From positions 1 to 34,622 of the forward strand of contig JARLGN010000623.1 in assembly GCA_031292775.1 (NCBI GenBank): 34,622 nt of DNA, written 5' to 3'. Under the pieces are notes generated by a model, which searched no databases, was not told the DNA's origin, and worked only from the letters and a program-made list of their open reading frames with translations. The stretch's first letter is position 1. Every line of letters starts with the position of its first letter. Shown here piece by piece: positions 16,186 to 23,761 of the stretch. A program made the translations under genes and the position numbers. The stretch is from Acidobacteriota bacterium. Lineage in GTDB: Bacteria; Acidobacteriota; Terriglobia; UBA7540.

Positions 16186-17343
16186 TCAACCTCTTCCTAT
16201 ACCACCCGGCAGAGTGAGCAAAGATCGTAATGTCGCCAACAGGGCACGATGGTGCCAATCAAACTTCAACCTGCCATTCAACCTCACAAGCAAGTCAGAC
16301 GCATTTGCTGCGTCGAAAAATCTGTCAATTTGATTGTCGGAGAAGTGACCGGCGAGTTTCCGCGCAAAATAGCCGACAATCAACTCATTGCCAAAAGTTG
16401 ACCGCCAATAACGTTCGAACTCGCCTAGGGTCCGAGTGCTGAAATTCCTGGTTCGAAAAGCGCGACTGACAACATCGGCCACCAGTTCGGCCGATAGCAA
16501 CCCGTAGTAAATGCCTCCGCCGGTGGTTGTTTTAATATGCCCGGCAGCTTCACCCGCGGCAATAACACGGTCGACAACGCATCTACCCACAGCAGCCTGG
16601 GCAATCCCCTTTCGATCGATCTTTAGAGTCGAAATGTCTGTATTTGGTGAAACCCTCTGGACAAGCTTGACGAAGTAAGGGTCGGGGTTGTCCTCAGTCA
16701 TTAACCCCACTCTCCACCGATTGTTACCCAGTGGAATTTCCCAGCCAAAGGCCCCGGGTGCAACGCCCCGACCAACAAATACCCTGGTGGCATTGCCATG
16801 GCCGTTGGGTGGAAGGGACATTTCCGCCTGGACGGCGCGCAAGAATTGCCGCGGATGCGCCAACCCTAGAGAATGATTCAGCGAGCCGTTCACACCGGTG
16901 GTAATAATAGCCACCTGCGCGCGGAGACTCGCAGGCGCCTCTTCCGCAGGACGATATTGAATTTCCACCGAATGCTTTTCAACTGCCAGAGAATTCACCC
17001 AGCATCCGAGTTGAAGTTTTGCCCCGGCATTGACGGCGCGCTGCGCCAGTGATCGATTAAACTCCCCTTTATCAATTACTTGTGCAAGCGGGCCTTCTGT
17101 CCGGTACTCCAGTTTCTTTCCGCCGGGCGAGACCGCCTGGATGCATTTAATTTCTGACAAAATGGGGTCCGTCGGAAGATCAAAGCGAGCAAAAGCCTCG
17201 TCTCCGACGACACCAGAGCAAATTGCCCGATCGCCGATGCGGCTTTGGGCCTCAAAAAGGACGACATCCAGCCCCGCCTGAGCTAGAAGATAAGCGGTGT
17301 GTATGCCTGTGGGCCCTGCCCCAATGACGGCGACGTCTGTCAA
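16186..17343 (-). CDS. Geranylgeranyl-reductase-like FAD-dependent oxidoreductase
   Basis: 385 aa, FAD-binding, COG0644-type. The N-terminal Rossmann motif is AVIGAGPTGIHTAYLLAQAG (5-24) with LFEAQ at the end of the second strand. CSGVVGDEAF (42-51) matches the conserved Cys-containing CxG loop of geranylgeranyl reductases. GAFGWEIPL (198-206) and GEAAGHIKTTTGGGIYYGL (264-282) are the other family hallmarks. Such enzymes saturate isoprenoid double bonds. Here the gene sits between rfbC and the initiating sugar transferase, so reduction of the polyprenyl carrier or a lipid anchor is a speculative role. The start is TTG 17343, 4 nt after a strong AAGGAGG. Confidence 0.88.
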   Translation of the reverse strand: MTDVAVIGAGPTGIHTAYLLAQAGLDVVLFEAQSRIGDRAICSGVVGDEAFARFDLPTDPILSEIKCIQAVSPGGKKLEYRTEGPLAQVIDKGEFNRSLAQRAVNAGAKLQLGCWVNSLAVEKHSVEIQYRPAEEAPASLRAQVAIITTGVNGSLNHSLGLAHPRQFLRAVQAEMSLPPNGHGNATRVFVGRGVAPGAFGWEIPLGNNRWRVGLMTEDNPDPYFVKLVQRVSPNTDISTLKIDRKGIAQAAVGRCVVDRVIAAGEAAGHIKTTTGGGIYYGLLSAELVADVVSRAFRTRNFSTRTLGEFERYWRSTFGNELIVGYFARKLAGHFSDNQIDRFFDAANASDLLVRLNGRLKFDWHHRALLATLRSLLTLPGGIGRG

Positions 17344-17403
17344 TCTGCCTCCTTCTCCAATCCCTTTTCCTTAAACCTTCCTGCGCAGCTCGAAGTGAGC
17401 TGG

Positions 17404-17991
17404 TTACTTTGGCCGCGTCACCCAATCGTAGTTTACGCCCGGATCGTCAAACGGGATTCGCCCCTCGTCTTTGGGGTTATAAGTCCGGTTAGTGGCATAA
17501 ACCAACATCCCGTGGTCCGCCCCCACGATTTTGTAGCCATGGGCAACGCCGGGCGGAATCCGCAACTTCCAAGGGCGCTGAGCGCCAGTGAAGACCGTAT
17601 TCACTCTCCCGCAAGTCGGTGAACTCTCACGAAGATCGCAGAGGATGACTTGGAACATTCCCGTGAGCGGAGCCCAAAGGTCCGTTTGTTCAAAGTGATA
17701 GTGGATAGCTTTGATGACTCCCGGATACGAGATGGTGAACGAAACTTGAATCCGGCTGCCATTTGCCGGATCAAAATCCCTCGCAATCCCCGGGTCCCCA
17801 AAGCGAAAGAGCTCAGCAAACAAACCGCGATCGTCCGGAAGCTGCGTCAGCGGCTCGACTTCGACACCCTCAATCAGTTGTTGTGCTTGTGGATCGCCAA
17901 TAATGCTGCCACAGCCCGGCTGGGAGTGAGGCACGATGACCAAGCGGACGCCATCACGTTCAGCCACCAACTGGGGAGTTGGAACAATCAT
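17404..17991 (-). CDS. rfbC: dTDP-4-dehydrorhamnose 3,5-epimerase family protein
   Basis: 195 aa, cupin fold. Assigned to the third step of dTDP-L-rhamnose synthesis (3,5-epimerisation of dTDP-4-keto-6-deoxyglucose) by family and by its place after rfbA, rfbB and rfbD. Visible: GVIKAIHYHFEQTDLW (where classical RmlC has RGLHFQ), the second active-site His in IPPGVAHGY, and the C-terminal IPFDDPGVNYDW. The conserved Arg and Lys of classical RmlC are replaced (KAIHYH; no GKLVRC), so it belongs to the divergent 'VIKAxHxH' branch. It is also about 40 residues longer at the N-terminus. It overlaps the end of rfbD by 32 nt, with GAGAGGTGAC upstream of ATG 17991. Confidence 0.82.
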   Translation of the reverse strand: MIVPTPQLVAERDGVRLVIVPHSQPGCGSIIGDPQAQQLIEGVEVEPLTQLPDDRGLFAELFRFGDPGIARDFDPANGSRIQVSFTISYPGVIKAIHYHFEQTDLWAPLTGMFQVILCDLRESSPTCGRVNTVFTGAQRPWKLRIPPGVAHGYKIVGADHGMLVYATNRTYNPKDEGRIPFDDPGVNYDWVTRPK

Positions 17992-18901
17992 GCCCTGTCA
18001 CCTCTCGCTGAAGCGGTTTTTCTCCACGATCCGACGCCGGTAGAGCGAACTCCCCCAGGCGTTGGCCCTCCTCGAGATAATGTGCCAAGCCTTCCCTCCA
18101 ATGGGGAAGAACACCCAAATGACTTTCGATCAGGCGATGGTTCTCAAGCACGGAGTTCGCCGGACGCGGGGCCATTCGTCCGGATTCCTGGGTGGAAATC
18201 GGAACCACGCGGACTTGTTCCAATCCCCCCAATTTCAGTATCTCCCGGGCAAACTCAAACCAACTGCAATTCCCTGCCCCCGTCACATGGTAGATTCCAT
18301 AAGCTTGGACTTGCACCATTTGCGCAAGCTTCAACGCCAAGTGATAGGTGTACGTCGGTGAACCCCGCTGGTCACTCACCACTCGAAGCTCATCCCGCTC
18401 CTTGGCAACCTTGAGAATAGTGGCCACAAAATTCTTGCCGCGTGGACCGTACAGCCAGGAAGATCTTACAATAAAGTGCCGCGCCAGCAACGCTTGCACC
18501 TGCTGTTCCGCCTCCCACTTCGTGCGGCCGTAAACGCTAAGGGGATTCGGAGCGTCGTCCTCCCGGTAGGGTCTTGCCAGGGAGCCATCAAAAACATAGT
18601 CCGTACTAACATAGAGCAAAACGGCACCGATTTCGGCACAGGATCGAGCCACATTCCGCGTTCCCCGGGTGTTGACATCCCTGGCTATCTGAGGGTTCGC
18701 TTCACAACCGTCGACATCTGTGTAAGCGGCGAGGTGAAACACAAAGTCCGGCCGCAGATCCCCAAATGCTCGCTGAACCGCGGCTTCCTGGGAAATGTCG
18801 AAGTCCTTGATATCGACTCCCACAACTTCGTGCTCAGTCCCCAGGCACGGCAGCAGCGCAGTCCCCAGCATCCCCCTGGCACCCGTAACGAGAATTCGCA
18901 C
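17960..18901 (-). CDS. rfbD: dTDP-4-dehydrorhamnose reductase
   Basis: 313 aa short-chain dehydrogenase that reduces dTDP-4-keto-L-rhamnose to dTDP-L-rhamnose with NAD(P)H. Motifs: VTGARGMLGTALL (5-17), FHLAAYTDVDGCE, STDYVFDG (99-106), YGRTKWEAE with the catalytic Tyr-Lys pair (Y124, K128), and SSWLYGPRGKNFV. The start is GTG 18901, which overlaps the rfbB stop by one base and has GGAGG about 9 nt upstream, so translation is probably coupled. The last 25 or so residues extend beyond the usual end of the domain. Confidence 0.96.
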   Translation of the reverse strand: MRILVTGARGMLGTALLPCLGTEHEVVGVDIKDFDISQEAAVQRAFGDLRPDFVFHLAAYTDVDGCEANPQIARDVNTRGTRNVARSCAEIGAVLLYVSTDYVFDGSLARPYREDDAPNPLSVYGRTKWEAEQQVQALLARHFIVRSSWLYGPRGKNFVATILKVAKERDELRVVSDQRGSPTYTYHLALKLAQMVQVQAYGIYHVTGAGNCSWFEFAREILKLGGLEQVRVVPISTQESGRMAPRPANSVLENHRLIESHLGVLPHWREGLAHYLEEGQRLGEFALPASDRGEKPLQREVTGHDCSNSPVGG

Positions 18902-19947
18902 TACTTCTTTCCTCCGCGGTTGAGTACTTTCGCCAACGTGGAATCGCGGCGCTCATACTGTTGCCGGTAATACGAGCGATACACGCGAGCCGTCACGCGC
19001 CGAATCCATTCACTGTTGGACAAGTACCAATCAACGGTCTGTTTCAGCCCATCATTCAGCGCTATTTTCGGTGCCCAATTCAATTCTCTACACGCCTTGT
19101 CGCTGTTTAGGGCGTACCGGCGGTCATGACCGGGGCGATCCTGGACGTAGGTCAGCAACGAATCGGGTTTGCCGACAAGTTGCAGGATGCGGCGCGCAAT
19201 CTCAAGATTGGGCCACTCATTCCCGGCACCCAGATTGTAGATCTCTCCATCCCGGCCTTGGTGCAGGGCAGCGTCCAGGCCTGCGCAATGGTCCGTAACG
19301 TGAATCCAGTCTCTCACTTGCAGCCCGTCCCCATACACGGGAATATTCTGCCCCTGGAGAGCACGAGTAACAATGAGGGGGATGAACTTCTCCGGGTATT
19401 GGTAGGGTCCGTAGTTGTTCGTGCATCTAGTGATGATAACCGGAAATCCGTAAGTTCGGAAGTAGGCACGGGCCAGGAGGTCAGCCCCCGTTTTGCTGGC
19501 AGCGTAAGGGCTGTTGGGGGCTAGAAGGCATTCCTCCGTGAATTTTTCACCGGATGGAGCACTTCCATAAACCTCGTCCGTGCTCACCAACACAAAGCGC
19601 TTGACCCCCGCGTGACGGGCGGCGTCCAACAGGCACTGGGTCCCGAGGACGTTAGTTTTGACAAAGGCGGTACTGTCCAAGATGCTCCGGTCGACATGCG
19701 ACTCGGCGGCAAAGTGAACGACCGCATCGACCCCTCGCATGGCTTCTTGCACCTTATGGCGATCGCAAACATCCCCACGCAAAAAGGTGTAACGCCTGTT
19801 CTTTTCCACATCCCGGAGGGTATAGAGGTTTCCAGAGTAGGTAAGCTTGTCCAGATTCCGGATGGAATACCGGGGGTGCCGGGCCAGAATGTAACGAATA
19901 AAGTTCGAACCGATGAAACCTGCTCCCCCTGTAACAATGAGCTTCAT
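18901..19947 (-). CDS. rfbB: dTDP-glucose 4,6-dehydratase
   Basis: 348 aa extended short-chain dehydrogenase that converts dTDP-glucose to dTDP-4-keto-6-deoxyglucose, the second rhamnose step. Motifs: VTGGAGFIGSNFIRY (5-19), LTYSGNLYTL, HFAAESHVDRSI, STDEVYGSA (122-130) with the Asp-Glu pair specific to dehydratases, PYAASKTGADLL with Tyr148 and Lys152, and RDWIHVTDHC. Length and motifs are standard. ATG 19947 has AGAGG 5-6 nt upstream. It lies 67 nt after rfbA in the order rfbA-rfbB-rfbD-rfbC. Confidence 0.97.
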   Translation of the reverse strand: MKLIVTGGAGFIGSNFIRYILARHPRYSIRNLDKLTYSGNLYTLRDVEKNRRYTFLRGDVCDRHKVQEAMRGVDAVVHFAAESHVDRSILDSTAFVKTNVLGTQCLLDAARHAGVKRFVLVSTDEVYGSAPSGEKFTEECLLAPNSPYAASKTGADLLARAYFRTYGFPVIITRCTNNYGPYQYPEKFIPLIVTRALQGQNIPVYGDGLQVRDWIHVTDHCAGLDAALHQGRDGEIYNLGAGNEWPNLEIARRILQLVGKPDSLLTYVQDRPGHDRRYALNSDKACRELNWAPKIALNDGLKQTVDWYLSNSEWIRRVTARVYRSYYRQQYERRDSTLAKVLNRGGKK

Positions 19948-20014
19948 TAAAACCTCTGCTTAATTGGAGACAAACAACAACCCCAGACTCCACGTGGAAT
20001 TGGGCCTTGAATAG

Positions 20015-20740
20015 CTATTTCTGTGCCATGCCTTCTGCCACCAGATTCGTTGCCAAACGCAAAGACTCGAAAGTCCCCGCATCGGTCCACCAGCCATCAA
20101 GAATGCTGTAGGTCAGCGTTCCTTCCTGCAGGTAGGCATTGTTTACATCCGTGATCTCCAACTCTCCCCGGCGGGAAGGCTTGAGCTGATTGGCTTTGTC
20201 AAAGACCGATCCGTCATAGAAGTAAACACCCGTCACGGCAAATTGACTTGCTGGAGCGGAAGGCTTTTCTTCGATGCGAATGAGCCTGTCCCCATCGAAA
20301 ACCGGAACTCCAAACCGCTCGGGGTTAGTAACACTCTTGAGGAGGATGTGGGCGCCACTGGCTTGCTGTTCAAAATTGGCGACGGCCTGCTTGATGCTAC
20401 CCGCCAAGATATTGTCACCTAGAATCACGCAGATTTTCTCGCCCTCGGCAAAGTCCTCGGCCAGTCGAAGGGCATCCGCGATGCCGCCCTCACCCTCTTG
20501 ATAGGCGTAGTTCAACCGCCTCAGTCCGAAGTCCTTCCCATTGGCCAGCAATCGCAAGAAATCACCAGCGTTGCGCCCGCCCGTGACAATGAGAATCTGC
20601 ATAATTCCCGCATTCACCAATGTCCAAATGGGGTAATAAATCATCGGAACGTTGTACACGGGCAGCAGATGCTTGTTAGTGACTTTCGTCAACGGGTACA
20701 GCCGCGAACCTGTTCCCCCCGCAAGAATAACACCTTTCAA
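20015..20740 (-). CDS. rfbA: Glucose-1-phosphate thymidylyltransferase (short form)
   Basis: 241 aa from a TTG start at 20740, which has GGAGGG 7-8 nt upstream and begins exactly at the conserved KGVILAGGTGSRLYPLT nucleotide-binding motif. The longer open frame to 20860 adds about 40 residues of unrelated sequence and starts with another TTG. The enzyme makes dTDP-glucose from dTTP and glucose-1-phosphate. Other motifs: KHLLPVYNVPMIYYPI, VTGGRNAGDF, GEGGIADALRLAEDF, VILGDNI (magnesium-binding Asp) and GVYFYD. It is about 50 residues shorter than enterobacterial RfbA, which suggests the short subfamily. Confidence 0.93.
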   Translation of the reverse strand: MKGVILAGGTGSRLYPLTKVTNKHLLPVYNVPMIYYPIWTLVNAGIMQILIVTGGRNAGDFLRLLANGKDFGLRRLNYAYQEGEGGIADALRLAEDFAEGEKICVILGDNILAGSIKQAVANFEQQASGAHILLKSVTNPERFGVPVFDGDRLIRIEEKPSAPASQFAVTGVYFYDGSVFDKANQLKPSRRGELEITDVNNAYLQEGTLTYSILDGWWTDAGTFESLRLATNLVAEGMAQK

Positions 20741-20871
20741 TTCGCATCCCTCCACGCCGGCGAACACCTCAATGTCGTCCGGGCACTGACCATCTATTAT
20801 CCTGCCACAAAGTTGCACGCATGATGAGTCATAAAAAGATTCCCGAAATGATAAGGTCAAGCGGGGAAACT

Positions 20872-22269
20872 CTAATTTAGAAGTTCACTGCTTTGATCTC
20901 TGCTCGAATCCCAGGCAATCTTCGGGGGATCTTTCTGAGCCGGACCGGAATGCGTGGCAATGGCGAGACACACCACAAACCATGTGGCATTGGCGGGAAC
21001 ACGCAAGTTGAAATCAACAAAACTATGGCAGAACAACCCCACCGCGCCCAGCGTTGCGCCCATTTGAATCCAGCCCCAGCCATGCCGCAAACGTTTCCCC
21101 ATATCGCGAAAAGCCGAACGAATGAAAATCGTGATAGCCGCCAAAATCAGCACGAACCCGGGCAATCCGGTTTCCGCGACTGCCTCCAAAACGTCATCAT
21201 GGGCATGGGCCCAATGGAGGTCCGTAGTAAAACTCAAGTAACTTGGGAAGGCATATTCAAAGCATCCCACGCCGATACCCATCCCGGGATGGCTGCGTAT
21301 GAGGTGGAACGTATCAACCGCCACGCGCCATCGATCACCAAGCTTTGACTGCAGTGATCCGCCGGTTTCAAGAGCGTCCCAGGAACGACCCGTTACGCTC
21401 CCCCTGCTGACCAACCAGGAAAATCCAACGGCGGAAGCCAGCACTACGCCCAGCAGCACGACAAATAAACGCGGGGGCAGGCGGCGCGAGCGGTGTGCCA
21501 CAAGAATCCCTGCCAAAAGCAACCCTTCAATCACCAGGACGATCGAGGCACCTCGGGAGCCACTGATCCAAATGGAGATAATGACAAGACTCACCCCGCT
21601 CCAGAGCAACAATTGCAAGATGATATTCATTGACCGGGAGAGGATATACACAATAGAAATGGGAAGCAGCATTTCCATTAAGCCCGCGTAATTATTGTGA
21701 TTAACGTAAGGTCCAAAAGGTGCGCCCATCACATGATAGGTCCAATATATGACTCGCCAGGGACTCCACAGCATTTGCGCAATACCCAGGAGGCACAAGG
21801 CAACAGCCAGAAGGGTTGTGATCAAGCCAAACCAGTCCAAAGCCCTGCCATTCTCCGGCTGGTTGTTGAGAAGTTGGCCTGCCAGAAAGAAAAAATTGAA
21901 ATTGGTGACAATCTTAACCACTGCTTCGCGCGTCGCCACATGGTCATAACTCAAATTTGTGACCAACTGCACGACCGCGAGGGCAAGAAATGCCAGGAAG
22001 GGCCAATAGAGCGGGGACCAAACAATCTTCAGAACGCCGCGGTGGGCGCAACCCGCCGCCCAAAGAATCAGAGTAAGGACAGACAGTGTCATCAAGGCTG
22101 CCCACGCCCATGGCTGCATTGCGCCGAAAGCCCAAGGGGCTCCACAAATGGTGGCAATAAGAAGAATTCGGGCAAGGGTGTGAAAAACTGATTTCGACAC
22201 TTGGGACCTGTCCTTGGAGGAGGATTCGCCGGAATGAAGCGGGGGGTTTGACGGAAGTGAAATTGTCAC
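20872..22269 (-). CDS. O-antigen ligase/polymerase family membrane protein (Wzy_C)
   Basis: About 465 aa from GTG 22269. A polytopic protein with a Wzy_C signature: WISGSRGASIVLVIEGLLL with the conserved Arg, the large periplasmic loop with LIRSHPGMGIGVGCFEYAFP and then HAHDDVLEAVAETGLPG. Proteins of this type polymerise repeat units or ligate glycans in the periplasm. As no other polymerase is seen, it is the probable Wzy. The GTG overlaps the stop of the upstream TPR gene as GTGA, with GGGGG just before. An open frame continues to 22449 but fully overlaps the upstream gene. The two genes are translationally coupled, so their products probably work together. Confidence 0.88.
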   Translation of the reverse strand: MTISLPSNPPLHSGESSSKDRSQVSKSVFHTLARILLIATICGAPWAFGAMQPWAWAALMTLSVLTLILWAAGCAHRGVLKIVWSPLYWPFLAFLALAVVQLVTNLSYDHVATREAVVKIVTNFNFFFLAGQLLNNQPENGRALDWFGLITTLLAVALCLLGIAQMLWSPWRVIYWTYHVMGAPFGPYVNHNNYAGLMEMLLPISIVYILSRSMNIILQLLLWSGVSLVIISIWISGSRGASIVLVIEGLLLAGILVAHRSRRLPPRLFVVLLGVVLASAVGFSWLVSRGSVTGRSWDALETGGSLQSKLGDRWRVAVDTFHLIRSHPGMGIGVGCFEYAFPSYLSFTTDLHWAHAHDDVLEAVAETGLPGFVLILAAITIFIRSAFRDMGKRLRHGWGWIQMGATLGAVGLFCHSFVDFNLRVPANATWFVVCLAIATHSGPAQKDPPKIAWDSSRDQSSELLN

Positions 22270-23657
22270 TGGACCCCCTGTTGGTTGGCACCGGCTCCGC
22301 GGAGGTCCACCGCTTGAAGAGTAACATCGTCCAGCCAGACTGTCCCGGTTATGTCGCGATTGGACATTTGATCTTGCGGCCTCCAGAAAGAAACTCTCAC
22401 GGCCTGAGTCTGTGGTCGGGTTGTAAACGAAACTCCAACGGGATGCCACGGAGTGGTACCCAGAGTAGGATCACTCGTCTGCGCAGTGCAATCCTGACAA
22501 CCCATCTCCACCACCCGCAACCGCGGCCCACTGCTGGAGGTGAGATAGTTGGATCGAACGTAAGCCGATAATCGATATTGTGTGTTTGGTTTAATGCGAA
22601 CAACTTGACCCACCAAGTCATAACTCGCGTTCCGGCCCACCGCAAAATTTATCTTTAGGCACTTTTGGCCCTTGTAAGCGGAAGGGTCGGAAAAATCAAA
22701 TAGCAAATCCGGGGAACTATCAGTGCGCCAGTCAAATCCGGTGTTCAACGGAACCCCCTCAAAGCTGCCATCGTAGAGGACGTTTGCGTCCTGCGAATTG
22801 GCTCCCGGCGGAATTTCGCCAGCGCGCTGGAGATCATCCCATACCGTACCGGCATTCTGGATCTGATTATGGTCAATAAGAAAGTCCAGGAAGGGTTTCG
22901 CCACTGTCAGGTTGGGGGAACGATCAGGGCCGGCGAGCATCTGCCCCCAAATCCGCATGGCGCTTTCGTAATCAGCCGTGGACACCAAAAACATCAGGAA
23001 AGCAAACCTTGCCGACGCATCTTTTCCGTTGGGGACAACTCCCGTGTAAATCGCTTGCGGATCACGCGTGGCGCGGAGGCACAATCGAAAAGTCGGGTCG
23101 AGATAATCGGAGTCCAGATCCAGAAGTCTGCGGAAGTAGCTGAAAGCTTTCTGCGGATGGTCCGTCAGGAGGTAATGATTTCCAATCGCCCACAGCAATC
23201 CGGGGGTCGAGGGATTCAGGGCGCAGGCACGCTCAAAGGCGTCATCCGAACACGCCGAGTCTCCGGCGAAATCGCAAGCCGACCCCAAATCAGACCAGAA
23301 CTCCCAACGCCGCGGGTTAAGGGCAACTGCCTTCCGTAGGGTCTTTACTGCCTCGGGAAGATTGATGTCCGTTGGATCATAGGCATAAGCCAGTCCCATG
23401 CTATGGAACAAGTCGGGGTTGTCCGGATCATCACGAAGTGCCTTTTGAATGTCGGGAATGGAATGAGAATCAAGCTGTTCTGCGGACCTTGCCGCGCGCC
23501 TGGCTTCATGGGTCAACCAAGCACCGCCGGCAATGATGGGTATCAGGAGCAGAACGACGCGCAGCCAAGGGCGCAAGGACCATTCAAGGATGTGATTGGA
23601 GCTACCCCAGATCGAAGCCCCCGCACCAGTAAGGTCAGGGTTGGGAAGTCGACTCAT
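22266..23657 (-). CDS. Membrane-anchored TPR protein with C-terminal jelly-roll-like domain
   Basis: 463 aa. One transmembrane helix at about residues 33-49 (VVLLLIPIIAGGAWLTH) is followed by TPR-like helical repeats from about 70 to 200 (for example LFHSMGLAYAYDP and PEAVKTLRKAVALNPRRWEF). From about 290 the sequence looks like a carbohydrate-binding jelly roll (LYDGSFEGVPLNTGFDWR, LSAYVRSN, VWLDDVTLQ). It is predicted to face the periplasm or outside and to scaffold or bind the glycan during polymerisation or export. Exact function unknown. It overlaps the polymerase gene start by 4 nt and follows the Wzc gene by about 104 nt. Confidence 0.8.
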   Translation of the reverse strand: MSRLPNPDLTGAGASIWGSSNHILEWSLRPWLRVVLLLIPIIAGGAWLTHEARRAARSAEQLDSHSIPDIQKALRDDPDNPDLFHSMGLAYAYDPTDINLPEAVKTLRKAVALNPRRWEFWSDLGSACDFAGDSACSDDAFERACALNPSTPGLLWAIGNHYLLTDHPQKAFSYFRRLLDLDSDYLDPTFRLCLRATRDPQAIYTGVVPNGKDASARFAFLMFLVSTADYESAMRIWGQMLAGPDRSPNLTVAKPFLDFLIDHNQIQNAGTVWDDLQRAGEIPPGANSQDANVLYDGSFEGVPLNTGFDWRTDSSPDLLFDFSDPSAYKGQKCLKINFAVGRNASYDLVGQVVRIKPNTQYRLSAYVRSNYLTSSSGPRLRVVEMGCQDCTAQTSDPTLGTTPWHPVGVSFTTRPQTQAVRVSFWRPQDQMSNRDITGTVWLDDVTLQAVDLRGAGANQQGVQ

Positions 23658-23761
23658 TTCGTGAATGATCCTAGAAAGTGATGTTTGGCGAACGAGCGGG
23701 AATCCGGTCCAGTCTCAGCCCCGGATGATCCCGCGTTCGTTCCCGTGACAATTCTGAATGC

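Noticed and set aside
22270-22449. N-terminal 60-residue extension of the polymerase protein
   Set aside because: It lies wholly within the upstream TPR gene in another frame. The GTG at 22269 with GTGA overlap and a G-rich ribosome site is the better start.
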